A DNA stretch of 64,000 bases from Deltaproteobacteria bacterium. Lineage in GTDB: Bacteria > Desulfobacterota > Desulfobulbia > Desulfobulbales > Desulfurivibrionaceae. Position numbers and translations under genes: made by a program. The stretch lies in the NCBI GenBank assembly GCA_021802645.1, contig JAJZRO010000001.1, positions 1-64,000 of the forward strand, read 5' to 3'. Of the stretch, positions 37,912-45,249 are shown piece after piece. Each line of letters opens with the position of its first letter. Position 1 is the stretch's first letter. The notes under the pieces were generated by a model. That model saw nothing but the letters and a program-made list of their open reading frames with translations, did no database searches and was not told where the DNA came from.

Positions 37912-38038
37912 ATGGCCACGAAATCCACCAAAGACACGAAAAGTTGGTACAAGAAAAAATAACGGCCCGAAAAACAATCCACCGCCGCCCGTTGTTTCGC
38001 TTTTCTCCTTTCGTGGGTTTCGTGGGTTTCGTGGCCAT
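37912..38038. repeat. CCACGAAA-type inverted-repeat element, copy 2
   Basis: Left end ATGGCCACGAAATCCACCAA (37912 on) and right end GTTTCGTGGGTTTCGTGGCC (to 38036) are inverted repeats. The right arm contains the GTGGGTTTC unit twice. It occupies almost the whole gap between livF and the second PaaK gene, as copy 1 does before the first PaaK gene. The interiors of the two copies are unrelated. Confidence 0.85.
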
Positions 38039-38067
38039 GCTGCATGGCGATAAACAGGGAGGAGGCT

Positions 38068-39366
38068 ATGTACTGGGAACAGGAATACGAATGCATGACC
38101 CGCGACGACCTGCAGCAGCTGCAGCTGGAGCGCCTCCAGTCCACGCTCTTCCGGGTCGCCACCCATGTGCCTTTCTACCGCCAGAAATTCAAGGAACTGG
38201 GCATCGACCCCGACGGCTTCCGCTCGCTTGACGAGTTGCGGACCCTGCCCTTCACCACCAAGCAGGACCTGCGCGACAACTACCCCTATGGCCTCTTTGC
38301 CGTGCCGCTGCGCGACATCGTCCGCGTCCACGCCTCCTCCGGCACCACCGGCCAGGCCACGGTGGTGGGCTACACCGCCAACGACATCAAGCGCTGGTCC
38401 AACATGGTGGCGCGGGTGCTTACCGCCGCGGGGGTCACCAAGGACGATGTGGTGCAGATCGCCTTCGGCTACGGCATGTTCACCGGCGGCTTTGGCCTGC
38501 ACTACGGGGCGGAACGGGTCGGCGCCTCGGTCATCCCGATCTCGAGCGGCAACACCAAGCGCCAGATCCAGATCATGCAGGACTTCCGCACCACCGCCCT
38601 GGTCTGCACCCCGAGCTACGCCCTGCTGCTGGCCGACGCCATGGAGGAGATGCACATCAACCTGAGTGCCCTCTGCCTCAAATTCGGCCTCTTCGGCGGC
38701 GAGCCGTGGTCCGAGGCGATGCGGGCCGAGATCCAGAACCGACTCAACATCATCGCCACCGACAACTATGGCCTCTCCGAGGTGATGGGCCCCGGCGTGG
38801 CCGGCGAATGCCGGGAGCGCCACGGCCTGCACATAAACGAGGACCACTTCCTCATCGAGGTGATCAACCCCGAAACCCTGGAACCGGTGGCCCCTGGCGA
38901 GATCGGCGAACTGGTGATCACCACGCTGACCAAGGAGGCCTTCCCGGTGATCCGCTACCGGACCCGCGACCTCACCCGGCTCATCCCGGAGCCCTGCCCC
39001 TGCGGCCGGACCCTGACCCGCATGGAACGGGTCTTGGGCCGCAGCGACGACATGCTCATCATCAAGGGCGTCAATGTCTACCCGTCGCAGATCGAGGCGG
39101 TGCTCTTCGAGATCGAGGGCACCAAACCCCACTACCAGATCGTGGTGGAGCGCGACGGCCGCCTAGACAAGATCACCGTGCTGGTCGAGGTGATCGAATC
39201 GATCTTCTTCGACGAGATGAAGAAGCAGCGCCAGCTCATCGACGAGATCAAGCGGCGGCTCGCCTCGGAACTGGGCATCGGCGTCGAGGTGAAGCTCGTC
39301 GAAGAAAAGAGCCTGGAACGCAGCGAGGGCAAGGCGAAACGGGTGATCGACAAACGCAAACTGTGA
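38068..39366 (+). CDS. Phenylacetate-CoA ligase family protein (PaaK-like), paralogue 2
   Basis: 432-residue paralogue of the ligase at 31271-32572, alignable over its whole length: [67 protein letters not shown], ending [13 protein letters not shown]. The ATG at 38068 has a strong AGGGAGGAGG. Differences in the acid-binding region suggest a different aryl or acyl substrate from paralogue 1, but this is inference. It lies between livF and the aminotransferase, probably in the same transcript. Confidence 0.9.
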   Translation: MYWEQEYECMTRDDLQQLQLERLQSTLFRVATHVPFYRQKFKELGIDPDGFRSLDELRTLPFTTKQDLRDNYPYGLFAVPLRDIVRVHASSGTTGQATVVGYTANDIKRWSNMVARVLTAAGVTKDDVVQIAFGYGMFTGGFGLHYGAERVGASVIPISSGNTKRQIQIMQDFRTTALVCTPSYALLLADAMEEMHINLSALCLKFGLFGGEPWSEAMRAEIQNRLNIIATDNYGLSEVMGPGVAGECRERHGLHINEDHFLIEVINPETLEPVAPGEIGELVITTLTKEAFPVIRYRTRDLTRLIPEPCPCGRTLTRMERVLGRSDDMLIIKGVNVYPSQIEAVLFEIEGTKPHYQIVVERDGRLDKITVLVEVIESIFFDEMKKQRQLIDEIKRRLASELGIGVEVKLVEEKSLERSEGKAKRVIDKRKL

Positions 39367-39438
39367 TGGCGCAGCGCCTTTAAGGCTTCTTTGCGTTGGC
39401 CTGGCGGCAGCAACAACATAAAACGAAAAGGTACACCC

Positions 39439-40611
39439 ATGGCTATTTCCCAGAAAATGATTGCCTTTGCCGAACGCGCCTCCTGGATCCGCAAGATGTT
39501 CGAGGAGGGCGCCAAACTCAAGGCCCAGTACGGCGCCGATCAGGTCTGCGACTTCAGCCTCGGCAACCCGGACCTGCCGCCGCCGGCCCAGTATCAGCAG
39601 GCCGTGGCCAAGGTCATCGGCGCCGAGGGCCCAGGCACTCACGGCTACATGGCCAACAGCGGCTATCCCTTTGTCCGCGAGGCAGTGGCCAAACAGATCG
39701 GCAGCGAGCAGGGCCTCACTGTCGGCGCCGACGATCTGCTGATGACGGTGGGCGCCGCCGGCGCCATCAACGTCACCATGAAGGCGCTGCTCGATCCCGG
39801 CGACGAGGTCATCATCCTCGCCCCCTTCTTTGTCGAGTACAACTTCTACGTGGACAACCACGGCGGGGTGACCAAGATCGTAAACACCGCGCCGGACTTC
39901 AGCCTCGATCTCGATGCCATCGCGGCGGCCATCACGGGAAAGACCAAGGCGATCATCATCAACAGCCCCAACAACCCCACCGGCCAGATCTACTCGGCCG
40001 CCGAGCTGGCTGGTCTCGCCACCGTGCTCGCCAAGGCGCCGCAGACCGTCTATCTGGTGGCCGACGAGCCCTACCGCAAGATCGTCTACGATGGCCACAT
40101 CGTGCCCAGCGTCTTTGCCGCCTATCCGAACAGCATCATCGTCTCCTCCTACTCCAAGGACCTCTCCCTGCCCGGCGAGCGCATCGGCTACATTGCCGTG
40201 CATCCGGCCATCGAGGGCAAGGCGCAGCTGCTGGGCGCCATGACGCTGGCCAACCGCATCCTCGGTTTTGTCAACGCGCCGGCCTTCATGCAACGGGTGG
40301 TAGCGGAACTGCAGGGGGTGACGGTGGACTGCTCGATCTACACCCGGCGGCGCGAACTCTTCTGCCAGGTGCTCCAGGAGGCGGGCTACGAATTCGTGCC
40401 GCCCAAGGGCGCCTTCTACCTCTTCCCCAAATCGCCCATCGCCGACGACGCCGCCTTTGTGGCGCTCTTGGCCGAACAGAAGATCCTCGGAGTGCCGGGC
40501 CGCGGCTTCGGCCTGCCCGGTTACTTCCGCCTTGCCTTCTGCGTGGAGGATCACGTGATCGCGCGTTCCGCCGCCGGCTTCAAGGCCGCCTTGGCGGCGG
40601 CCCGCCGTTAA
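39439..40611 (+). CDS. Class I/II pyridoxal-phosphate aminotransferase
   Basis: 390-residue fold-type I aminotransferase. Motifs: FSLGNPDLPPP, TVGAAGAINVTMKALL, NSPNNPTGQ, VADEPYRKIVYDG, and the PLP lysine in SSYSKDLSLPGERIGY. The terminal Arg region (GYFRLAFCVED) binds the substrate carboxylate. In this block it would convert an imported amino acid to the 2-oxoacid used by the indolepyruvate oxidoreductase; an aromatic or branched substrate is plausible but not proven. The start at 39439 follows AAAAGG. Confidence 0.92.
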   Translation: MAISQKMIAFAERASWIRKMFEEGAKLKAQYGADQVCDFSLGNPDLPPPAQYQQAVAKVIGAEGPGTHGYMANSGYPFVREAVAKQIGSEQGLTVGADDLLMTVGAAGAINVTMKALLDPGDEVIILAPFFVEYNFYVDNHGGVTKIVNTAPDFSLDLDAIAAAITGKTKAIIINSPNNPTGQIYSAAELAGLATVLAKAPQTVYLVADEPYRKIVYDGHIVPSVFAAYPNSIIVSSYSKDLSLPGERIGYIAVHPAIEGKAQLLGAMTLANRILGFVNAPAFMQRVVAELQGVTVDCSIYTRRRELFCQVLQEAGYEFVPPKGAFYLFPKSPIADDAAFVALLAEQKILGVPGRGFGLPGYFRLAFCVEDHVIARSAAGFKAALAAARR

Positions 40612-40617
40612 GCGACG

Positions 40618-41847
40618 ATGACGACGCAGCCCGCCCGGCTCCATTACGGCTGGCATATCGTCTGGAGCGGCACCCTCTGCGTCTTTGCCGCCTTGGGGCT
40701 CGGCCGCTTCGCGCTCGGCATGCTGTTGCCGGCCATGGGCAAGAGTCTGGCGCTCTCCTATGCCCAAATGGGCCTGATCGGCACCTGCAATTTCGCCGGC
40801 TACCTGGTGGCGGTGCTGCTTTGCGGGGTGCTCGCCGAGCGGTTCGGCCAACGCCGGGTCATCACCAGCGCCCTGCTGCTGATCGGCACTTCCATGCTGC
40901 TGATCAGTCGAACCACCTCCTATCCGCTGGTGCTGCTGCTCTACACCTTCACCGGCATGGGCAGCGGCGCTGCCAACGTGCCGATGATGACCCTGGTCGC
41001 CTGCTGGTTCCGGCGCTCGGCCCGTGGCAAGGCCACGGGCTATGTGGTGATCGGCAGCGGCTTTGCCATCCTGCTGGCGGGCAAGCTGGTGCCGTACCTC
41101 AACCAGAGTGCCCCCGACGGCTGGCGCTTAAGCTGGCAGGTGCTGGGGGGGTTGGTCCTGGCCGTGGCCGGCGTCTGCGCCGTGATGCTGCGCAATTCGC
41201 CGGCGAGCATGGGCCTTACCCCATACGGCAGCGGCAAAGGAGAACCCACCGCCCCGACGCTGCCCGGTCGCGAACTGTCAAAGCGCACCATCCTGCATCT
41301 CGGCGCCATCTATTTTCTCTTCGGCTTCACCTACGTAATCTTCGCCACCTTCATCGTCACCGCCCTCATGCAGGACCACGGTGCCAGCGAAACCGCCGCC
41401 GGCACCTTCTGGGCCTGGGTGGGGGGCCTGAGCCTCCTCTCCGGCCCGGTCTTCGGCGGCCTTTCCGACCGCATCGGCCGCAAGACCGCGTTGATGATGG
41501 TCTTTGCCATGCAGACCGTTGCCTATCTCCTGGCGGCCTTCAAGCTGCCGCTCCCCTTCCTCTGGCTCTCCATCGGCTGCTATGGCCTGGTGGCCTGGAG
41601 CATCCCTTCGATCATGGCTGCCTTGGTCGGCGACTATGCCGGTGACCGCGCCGGCCGGGTCTTTGGCGTCATCACCTTCATCTTCGCCTGGGGGCAGATC
41701 AGCGGCCCGGCCCTGGCCGGCTGGCTCGCCGAGGCGAGCGGCAGCTTCGGCAGCAGCTTCCTGATGGCCGCCGCCGGCACTACTACCGCCATCCTGCTTG
41801 CCGCCCTCTTGCCGCAACAGATGCGCAATGCCACCCCTCCGCGTTAG
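40618..41847 (+). CDS. Major facilitator superfamily transporter
   Basis: 409-residue carrier with about twelve transmembrane helices in two halves. The MFS loop 2-3 motif appears as GVLAERFGQRRV and again in the second half as GGLSDRIGRKTA. It begins 6 bases after the aminotransferase stop, so it is the last gene of the amino-acid block; it could export a product such as an aryl acid or import a related substrate. The substrate cannot be assigned from sequence. Confidence 0.88.
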   Translation: MTTQPARLHYGWHIVWSGTLCVFAALGLGRFALGMLLPAMGKSLALSYAQMGLIGTCNFAGYLVAVLLCGVLAERFGQRRVITSALLLIGTSMLLISRTTSYPLVLLLYTFTGMGSGAANVPMMTLVACWFRRSARGKATGYVVIGSGFAILLAGKLVPYLNQSAPDGWRLSWQVLGGLVLAVAGVCAVMLRNSPASMGLTPYGSGKGEPTAPTLPGRELSKRTILHLGAIYFLFGFTYVIFATFIVTALMQDHGASETAAGTFWAWVGGLSLLSGPVFGGLSDRIGRKTALMMVFAMQTVAYLLAAFKLPLPFLWLSIGCYGLVAWSIPSIMAALVGDYAGDRAGRVFGVITFIFAWGQISGPALAGWLAEASGSFGSSFLMAAAGTTTAILLAALLPQQMRNATPPR

Positions 41848-41989
41848 CCTCTCGCCTCCCAGGCAATGGCGGCTTCCCAACGGCATATGCCACCAGCGCC
41901 GCTCATTTTTCCCTTGGCGCGGAACCAAAACCCTGCGACAATAAAAATACTCCCCTTACTCTCGGCTCGCAGGTGCAGGTGGCGCTGGT

Positions 41990-42367
41990 ATGGCTCCAAT
42001 CCGGAAACAACTCGAAGAAAATGGGGACACCACCATTCTGGTCCTGACCGGGACGGTTGTGGTCAAGGAACTCATTGCGGCATTCAGGGAGTTTTACGAC
42101 CAGGGCTGCACCGCCAACCTGCTCTGGGATGCCTCCCACGCCAATCTGACGCAACTCTCAACCGACCAGATGCGGCAGGTATTCGCCATTGCGAAAGAAC
42201 ACAGCCATCTACGCCCGCAGGGGAAAACCGCCATCGTGGTGGCCGATAACCTTGGTTTTGGCCTGGGCCGCATGTATGAAATCCTCTGCGATCTCGACGC
42301 GCATCCCATCCCCCTTCGGGTCTTCAAGGCCATGGAGGAGGCACGGGCGTGGCTAGCCACGCCATAA
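41990..42367 (+). CDS. Hypothetical protein with possible STAS-like fold
   Basis: 125 residues, soluble, alternating beta/alpha (TTILVLTGTVVVKELIAAFR, GKTAIVVADNLGFGLGRMY). The pattern is reminiscent of small STAS/SpoIIAA-like proteins, but I see no diagnostic motif. GCAGGTGG is a weak ribosome site. The 142-base gap before it holds no other gene, and it converges with the rhodanese gene. Function unknown. Confidence 0.7.
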   Translation: MAPIRKQLEENGDTTILVLTGTVVVKELIAAFREFYDQGCTANLLWDASHANLTQLSTDQMRQVFAIAKEHSHLRPQGKTAIVVADNLGFGLGRMYEILCDLDAHPIPLRVFKAMEEARAWLATP

Positions 42368-42395
42368 AAACCGGATCCGCCGCCAGCCGCCCCGC

Positions 42396-43523
42396 TTATC
42401 CCTTTTTCCCGGCCATCCCGCAGAGATTCTTGCCGATCTCCAGCTCCTGCTGTCGCTTCTCGTCCGGGGTCAGAAGGCCCAGATTGACCTTCCGGATCTC
42501 CTGATAGCGTTCCGGATTCTCCAGCAGCGAGGCCGCGATACGGGCGGCAAAGGCGGCTTCGTCCCCCTCCTGATAGAGGTCATGATGCCTGGCCTCGGCC
42601 ATGGTAAGCGAGACTGCGCCGCGCGAATCCATCTCGCGCACCGAGGTGGCGTGGGTGGGCAACACGGTCACCGAATCCGGCAGCACCGCATAGCGGGTGA
42701 AGAGGGTCTGGTACAAGAGGTGCGACCACTCGGTCGCCATGCCGCCGAGGTCGGGCCGGCCCATGCCCGTTTTCATGATGGTGTCGCCCGAAAAGAGCAG
42801 GCGGCGGTCAAGGAGGAGGGAGGTGCTGCCCGGCGTGTGACCCGGCGAATGGACCGCGATCAGTTCCAGGCCGCCCACGGTGAAGACGGCATGGTCGGTG
42901 AGTTCGTTGGAACGATACGCGGCACCGACGGCATCCAGGGGGTGCAGCCAATACCCAGCGCCATGCCTCGCAGCCAGCTCCCGGCCGCCGGAGATATGAT
43001 CCGCCTGGAGGTGGGTATCGAAGACCGCCACCAGCCTGGCGCCGGTCGCGGTCAGGATTTTTTCGATGTGCTCCAGATGGCGCACCGCGTCGATCACCAC
43101 TGCCTCGTCGCCCGCCACCACCACATGGGTGATGCACCCCTTGGCGATGCGGTAGACCTGATAGATGTCCGGCCCGGCCTGTATCTGGTGGGTCTCGTAG
43201 AAGATGCTCCACGCGTCCATGCCGCCGGCCAGGCTCAAGGCCCGGAAGCCCTCGCGCTGCAACAGTTCGGCCGAATACTTCGAGGCGTCGCCGTGGGCGC
43301 ACACGGTGATGATCTCCCGGTCCCGCGGCAATTGACCGAAAAACTTCTCCTCCTCGCCGACAAAATCGAGCTGCGGGATGTTGACGGTGGTCACCGGCAT
43401 CCGGCCCTCGATGCGCCAAGCCGCGAACTCGTCGGGACTGCGGAGATCGAAGAGAAATTCAATGGTGCCCTTCTCGAGCCGTTTCTTGAACTCCGCCACC
43501 GAGATCACTGTCTGCGTTGTCAT
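42396..43523 (-). CDS. Rhodanese-metallo-beta-lactamase fusion protein
   Basis: 375 residues. Residues 1-115 are a rhodanese domain with active-site Cys in TVCAHGDASKYSAELL. Residues 120-340 are a metallo-beta-lactamase-fold domain of the persulfide-dioxygenase/glyoxalase II type: FDTHLQADHISGG, HSPGHTPGSTSLLL, FSGDTIM, and THATSV. The second metal-ligand position of HxHxDH is Gln (HLQADH). The rhodanese domain is N-terminal, the reverse of common MBL-rhodanese fusions. Likely roles are in sulfide/persulfide metabolism. Its ATG overlaps the stop of the upstream amidohydrolase (ATGA). Confidence 0.88.
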   Translation of the reverse strand: MTTQTVISVAEFKKRLEKGTIEFLFDLRSPDEFAAWRIEGRMPVTTVNIPQLDFVGEEEKFFGQLPRDREIITVCAHGDASKYSAELLQREGFRALSLAGGMDAWSIFYETHQIQAGPDIYQVYRIAKGCITHVVVAGDEAVVIDAVRHLEHIEKILTATGARLVAVFDTHLQADHISGGRELAARHGAGYWLHPLDAVGAAYRSNELTDHAVFTVGGLELIAVHSPGHTPGSTSLLLDRRLLFSGDTIMKTGMGRPDLGGMATEWSHLLYQTLFTRYAVLPDSVTVLPTHATSVREMDSRGAVSLTMAEARHHDLYQEGDEAAFAARIAASLLENPERYQEIRKVNLGLLTPDEKRQQELEIGKNLCGMAGKKG

Positions 43524-44347
43524 GCCGTTTGCTCCTTGCGATCACCACCGGCCAGCAGCCGGGCGGCGTTGGTGCCGAGAATCGCCGCTTCTTCATCCGC
43601 GTCCAAGGCCAGGGCCTTGAGCAGCCCCACCACCTCTCCCTGATCGGCCCACGGCGAATCGGAGCCAAAGAGGACATACCCGGCCGGGTGGCTGCGGACC
43701 ATCCGCCGAGCCCGCGCCGGGTCGAGAAATTGGAGGCTGTAGGAGATGTCCATATAGAGGGGCCGGCCGATGAGCAGTTCCTCCACCGCGTCCCAGTCAT
43801 CCCAGGCGCCAAGGTGGGTGGCCACCAGCGTAAGCTGCGGCACCCCCTCGATCACCCGCACGATCTTGGCCGGGTCGCAGAGGCGGTCCCGCGGAAAACC
43901 GATGTCAAAGCCGGTGTGCATGACCAGGATCAGGCCGGCGGCGGCCATGGCCTCGTAGAGCGGCCACATCCGCTCCTCGTCCAGCACGAACTCCTGATAG
44001 TAGGGGTGCATCTTGATGCCCAAGAAGCCGGCCGCCCGGATCGCGGCAATCTGGGCCACCGCCTCGGAAGCGGCGGGATGGACGGAGGGAAAGGGGATGA
44101 TGCGGTCGGAACGGATAGCCGCCGACCAGGAAAGAATCGAGGCGAACTGCTCGGGCCGGGTGGCGATGGAGCAGAGCACGCTTTGGGCGATCCCTGCCCG
44201 GTCCATGCTGGCCAGCAGCGAATCGAGCCGGCCGTCGAGCAGGGCCGTAACCTGCCCGGCGTGCTCCAACGCGGGAATGGCGCGGGCCGCCACCTGGTCG
44301 GGGAAGGCATGGGCGTGAAAGTCGATGATAGGGGGCAAGGCAACCAT
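43520..44347 (-). CDS. Amidohydrolase 2 family protein (ACMSD-like metal hydrolase/decarboxylase)
   Basis: 275-residue TIM-barrel amidohydrolase. The metal ligands are visible as IDFHAHAF near the N-terminus, MHTGFD, TLVATHLGAW and the terminal Asp in LFGSDSPW. The family includes hydrolases and non-oxidative decarboxylases; the substrate is unknown. The ATG at 44347 has GAAGGAGAG upstream, and a promoter lies about 30 bases further. It is translationally coupled (ATGA) to the rhodanese-MBL gene, suggesting a shared pathway. Confidence 0.87.
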   Translation of the reverse strand: MVALPPIIDFHAHAFPDQVAARAIPALEHAGQVTALLDGRLDSLLASMDRAGIAQSVLCSIATRPEQFASILSWSAAIRSDRIIPFPSVHPAASEAVAQIAAIRAAGFLGIKMHPYYQEFVLDEERMWPLYEAMAAAGLILVMHTGFDIGFPRDRLCDPAKIVRVIEGVPQLTLVATHLGAWDDWDAVEELLIGRPLYMDISYSLQFLDPARARRMVRSHPAGYVLFGSDSPWADQGEVVGLLKALALDADEEAAILGTNAARLLAGGDRKEQTA

Positions 44348-44377
44348 CCGTACTCTCCTTCGAGACAAATACGATCT

Positions 44378-44405
44378 ACTCTACCAACTTCTTTCTCCAT
44401 TGCAA
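44378..44405 (-). promoter_or_regulatory. Promoter of amidohydrolase/rhodanese-MBL operon
   Basis: Minus strand: TTGCAA (44400-44405), 16-bp spacer, TAGAGT (44378-44383). The predicted leader is about 25 nt. Confidence 0.5.
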
Positions 44406-44469
44406 CCCTTGGCGCGGTTGCTTGGAAACTTTGCCGCACAAAGGCGGGGCTCTTTGGTACACTGGGAAG

Positions 44470-45243
44470 ATGACGGAACCATCCACGCCGGAGGCCATCA
44501 TTACCTTTTGCGGCTGGCTCAGGGAACTGGTCGGCAGACGCCGGGAAAACACCGCCATCGTCCACTACCCGGTGGCCCGCCGCGCCTCGGTGAAGGACGT
44601 GATCGAGGCCCTGGGCGTGCCCCACACCGAGGTGGGACGCCTCATCGCCAACAACGAAGAGATCGATTTTGGCTACCTGCTGGCGCCAGGCGACAGCCTC
44701 ACGGTGGCACCGCTCACCCCGCCGGTGGACGTCACCATCCCTACCTTGCTGCGGCCACAGCCGCTGCCAGCGGCGCGCTTCCTCATCGATCACAATGTGG
44801 CCAAGCTCGCCGCCCGCCTCCGCATGGCCGGCTTCGACACCCTCTTCAACCCGGAGTGGCACGATGAAGAACTGGCCGGGGAATGCGGCCGCCAGCAGCG
44901 CATCCTCCTCACCCGTGACCTCCAGTTGCTGAAGCGCAAGGCCGTGGAACACGGCCACCTGGTCCGAGAAGAACAGCCGACCCGGCAGTTGGCCGAGATT
45001 CTCCACTTCTACGGCATCGCGGCGCAGGTGCGCCCCTTTGGCCGCTGCCTGCGCTGCAACACCGTCTTGCATGAGGTGGCCAAGGCGGATATCCTCCACC
45101 ACCTTGAGCCGCTCACCAAAAAGTATTACCATAGCTTCCGCCGCTGTCCCGGCTGCGGCCGCATTTACTGGGCCGGCTCGCACCACGCGAAGATGGCCCA
45201 ACTGCTGGCCGAGCTGGCCCGCTACCAACCCCTGCCGTACTGA
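44470..45243 (+). CDS. ThiS-like (ubiquitin-fold) domain fused to Mut7-C PIN-like RNase domain
   Basis: 257 residues. Residues 5-95 form a beta-grasp, ThiS/MoaD-like domain (CGWLRELVGRRRENT, LAPGDSLTVAPL) without a C-terminal Gly-Gly. Residues 100-250 are a Mut7-C domain: a PIN-like nuclease core (FLIDHNVAKLAARLRMAGFD, ILLTRDLQLLK) plus a zinc ribbon (CLRCNTVL … CPGCGRIYWAGSH). Such proteins are predicted RNases. No ribosome site precedes the ATG at 44470; TACACT 6 bases upstream could be a leaderless-type -10. hrpB follows after 6 bases. Confidence 0.87.
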   Translation: MTEPSTPEAIITFCGWLRELVGRRRENTAIVHYPVARRASVKDVIEALGVPHTEVGRLIANNEEIDFGYLLAPGDSLTVAPLTPPVDVTIPTLLRPQPLPAARFLIDHNVAKLAARLRMAGFDTLFNPEWHDEELAGECGRQQRILLTRDLQLLKRKAVEHGHLVREEQPTRQLAEILHFYGIAAQVRPFGRCLRCNTVLHEVAKADILHHLEPLTKKYYHSFRRCPGCGRIYWAGSHHAKMAQLLAELARYQPLPY

Positions 45244-45249
45244 GACCCT

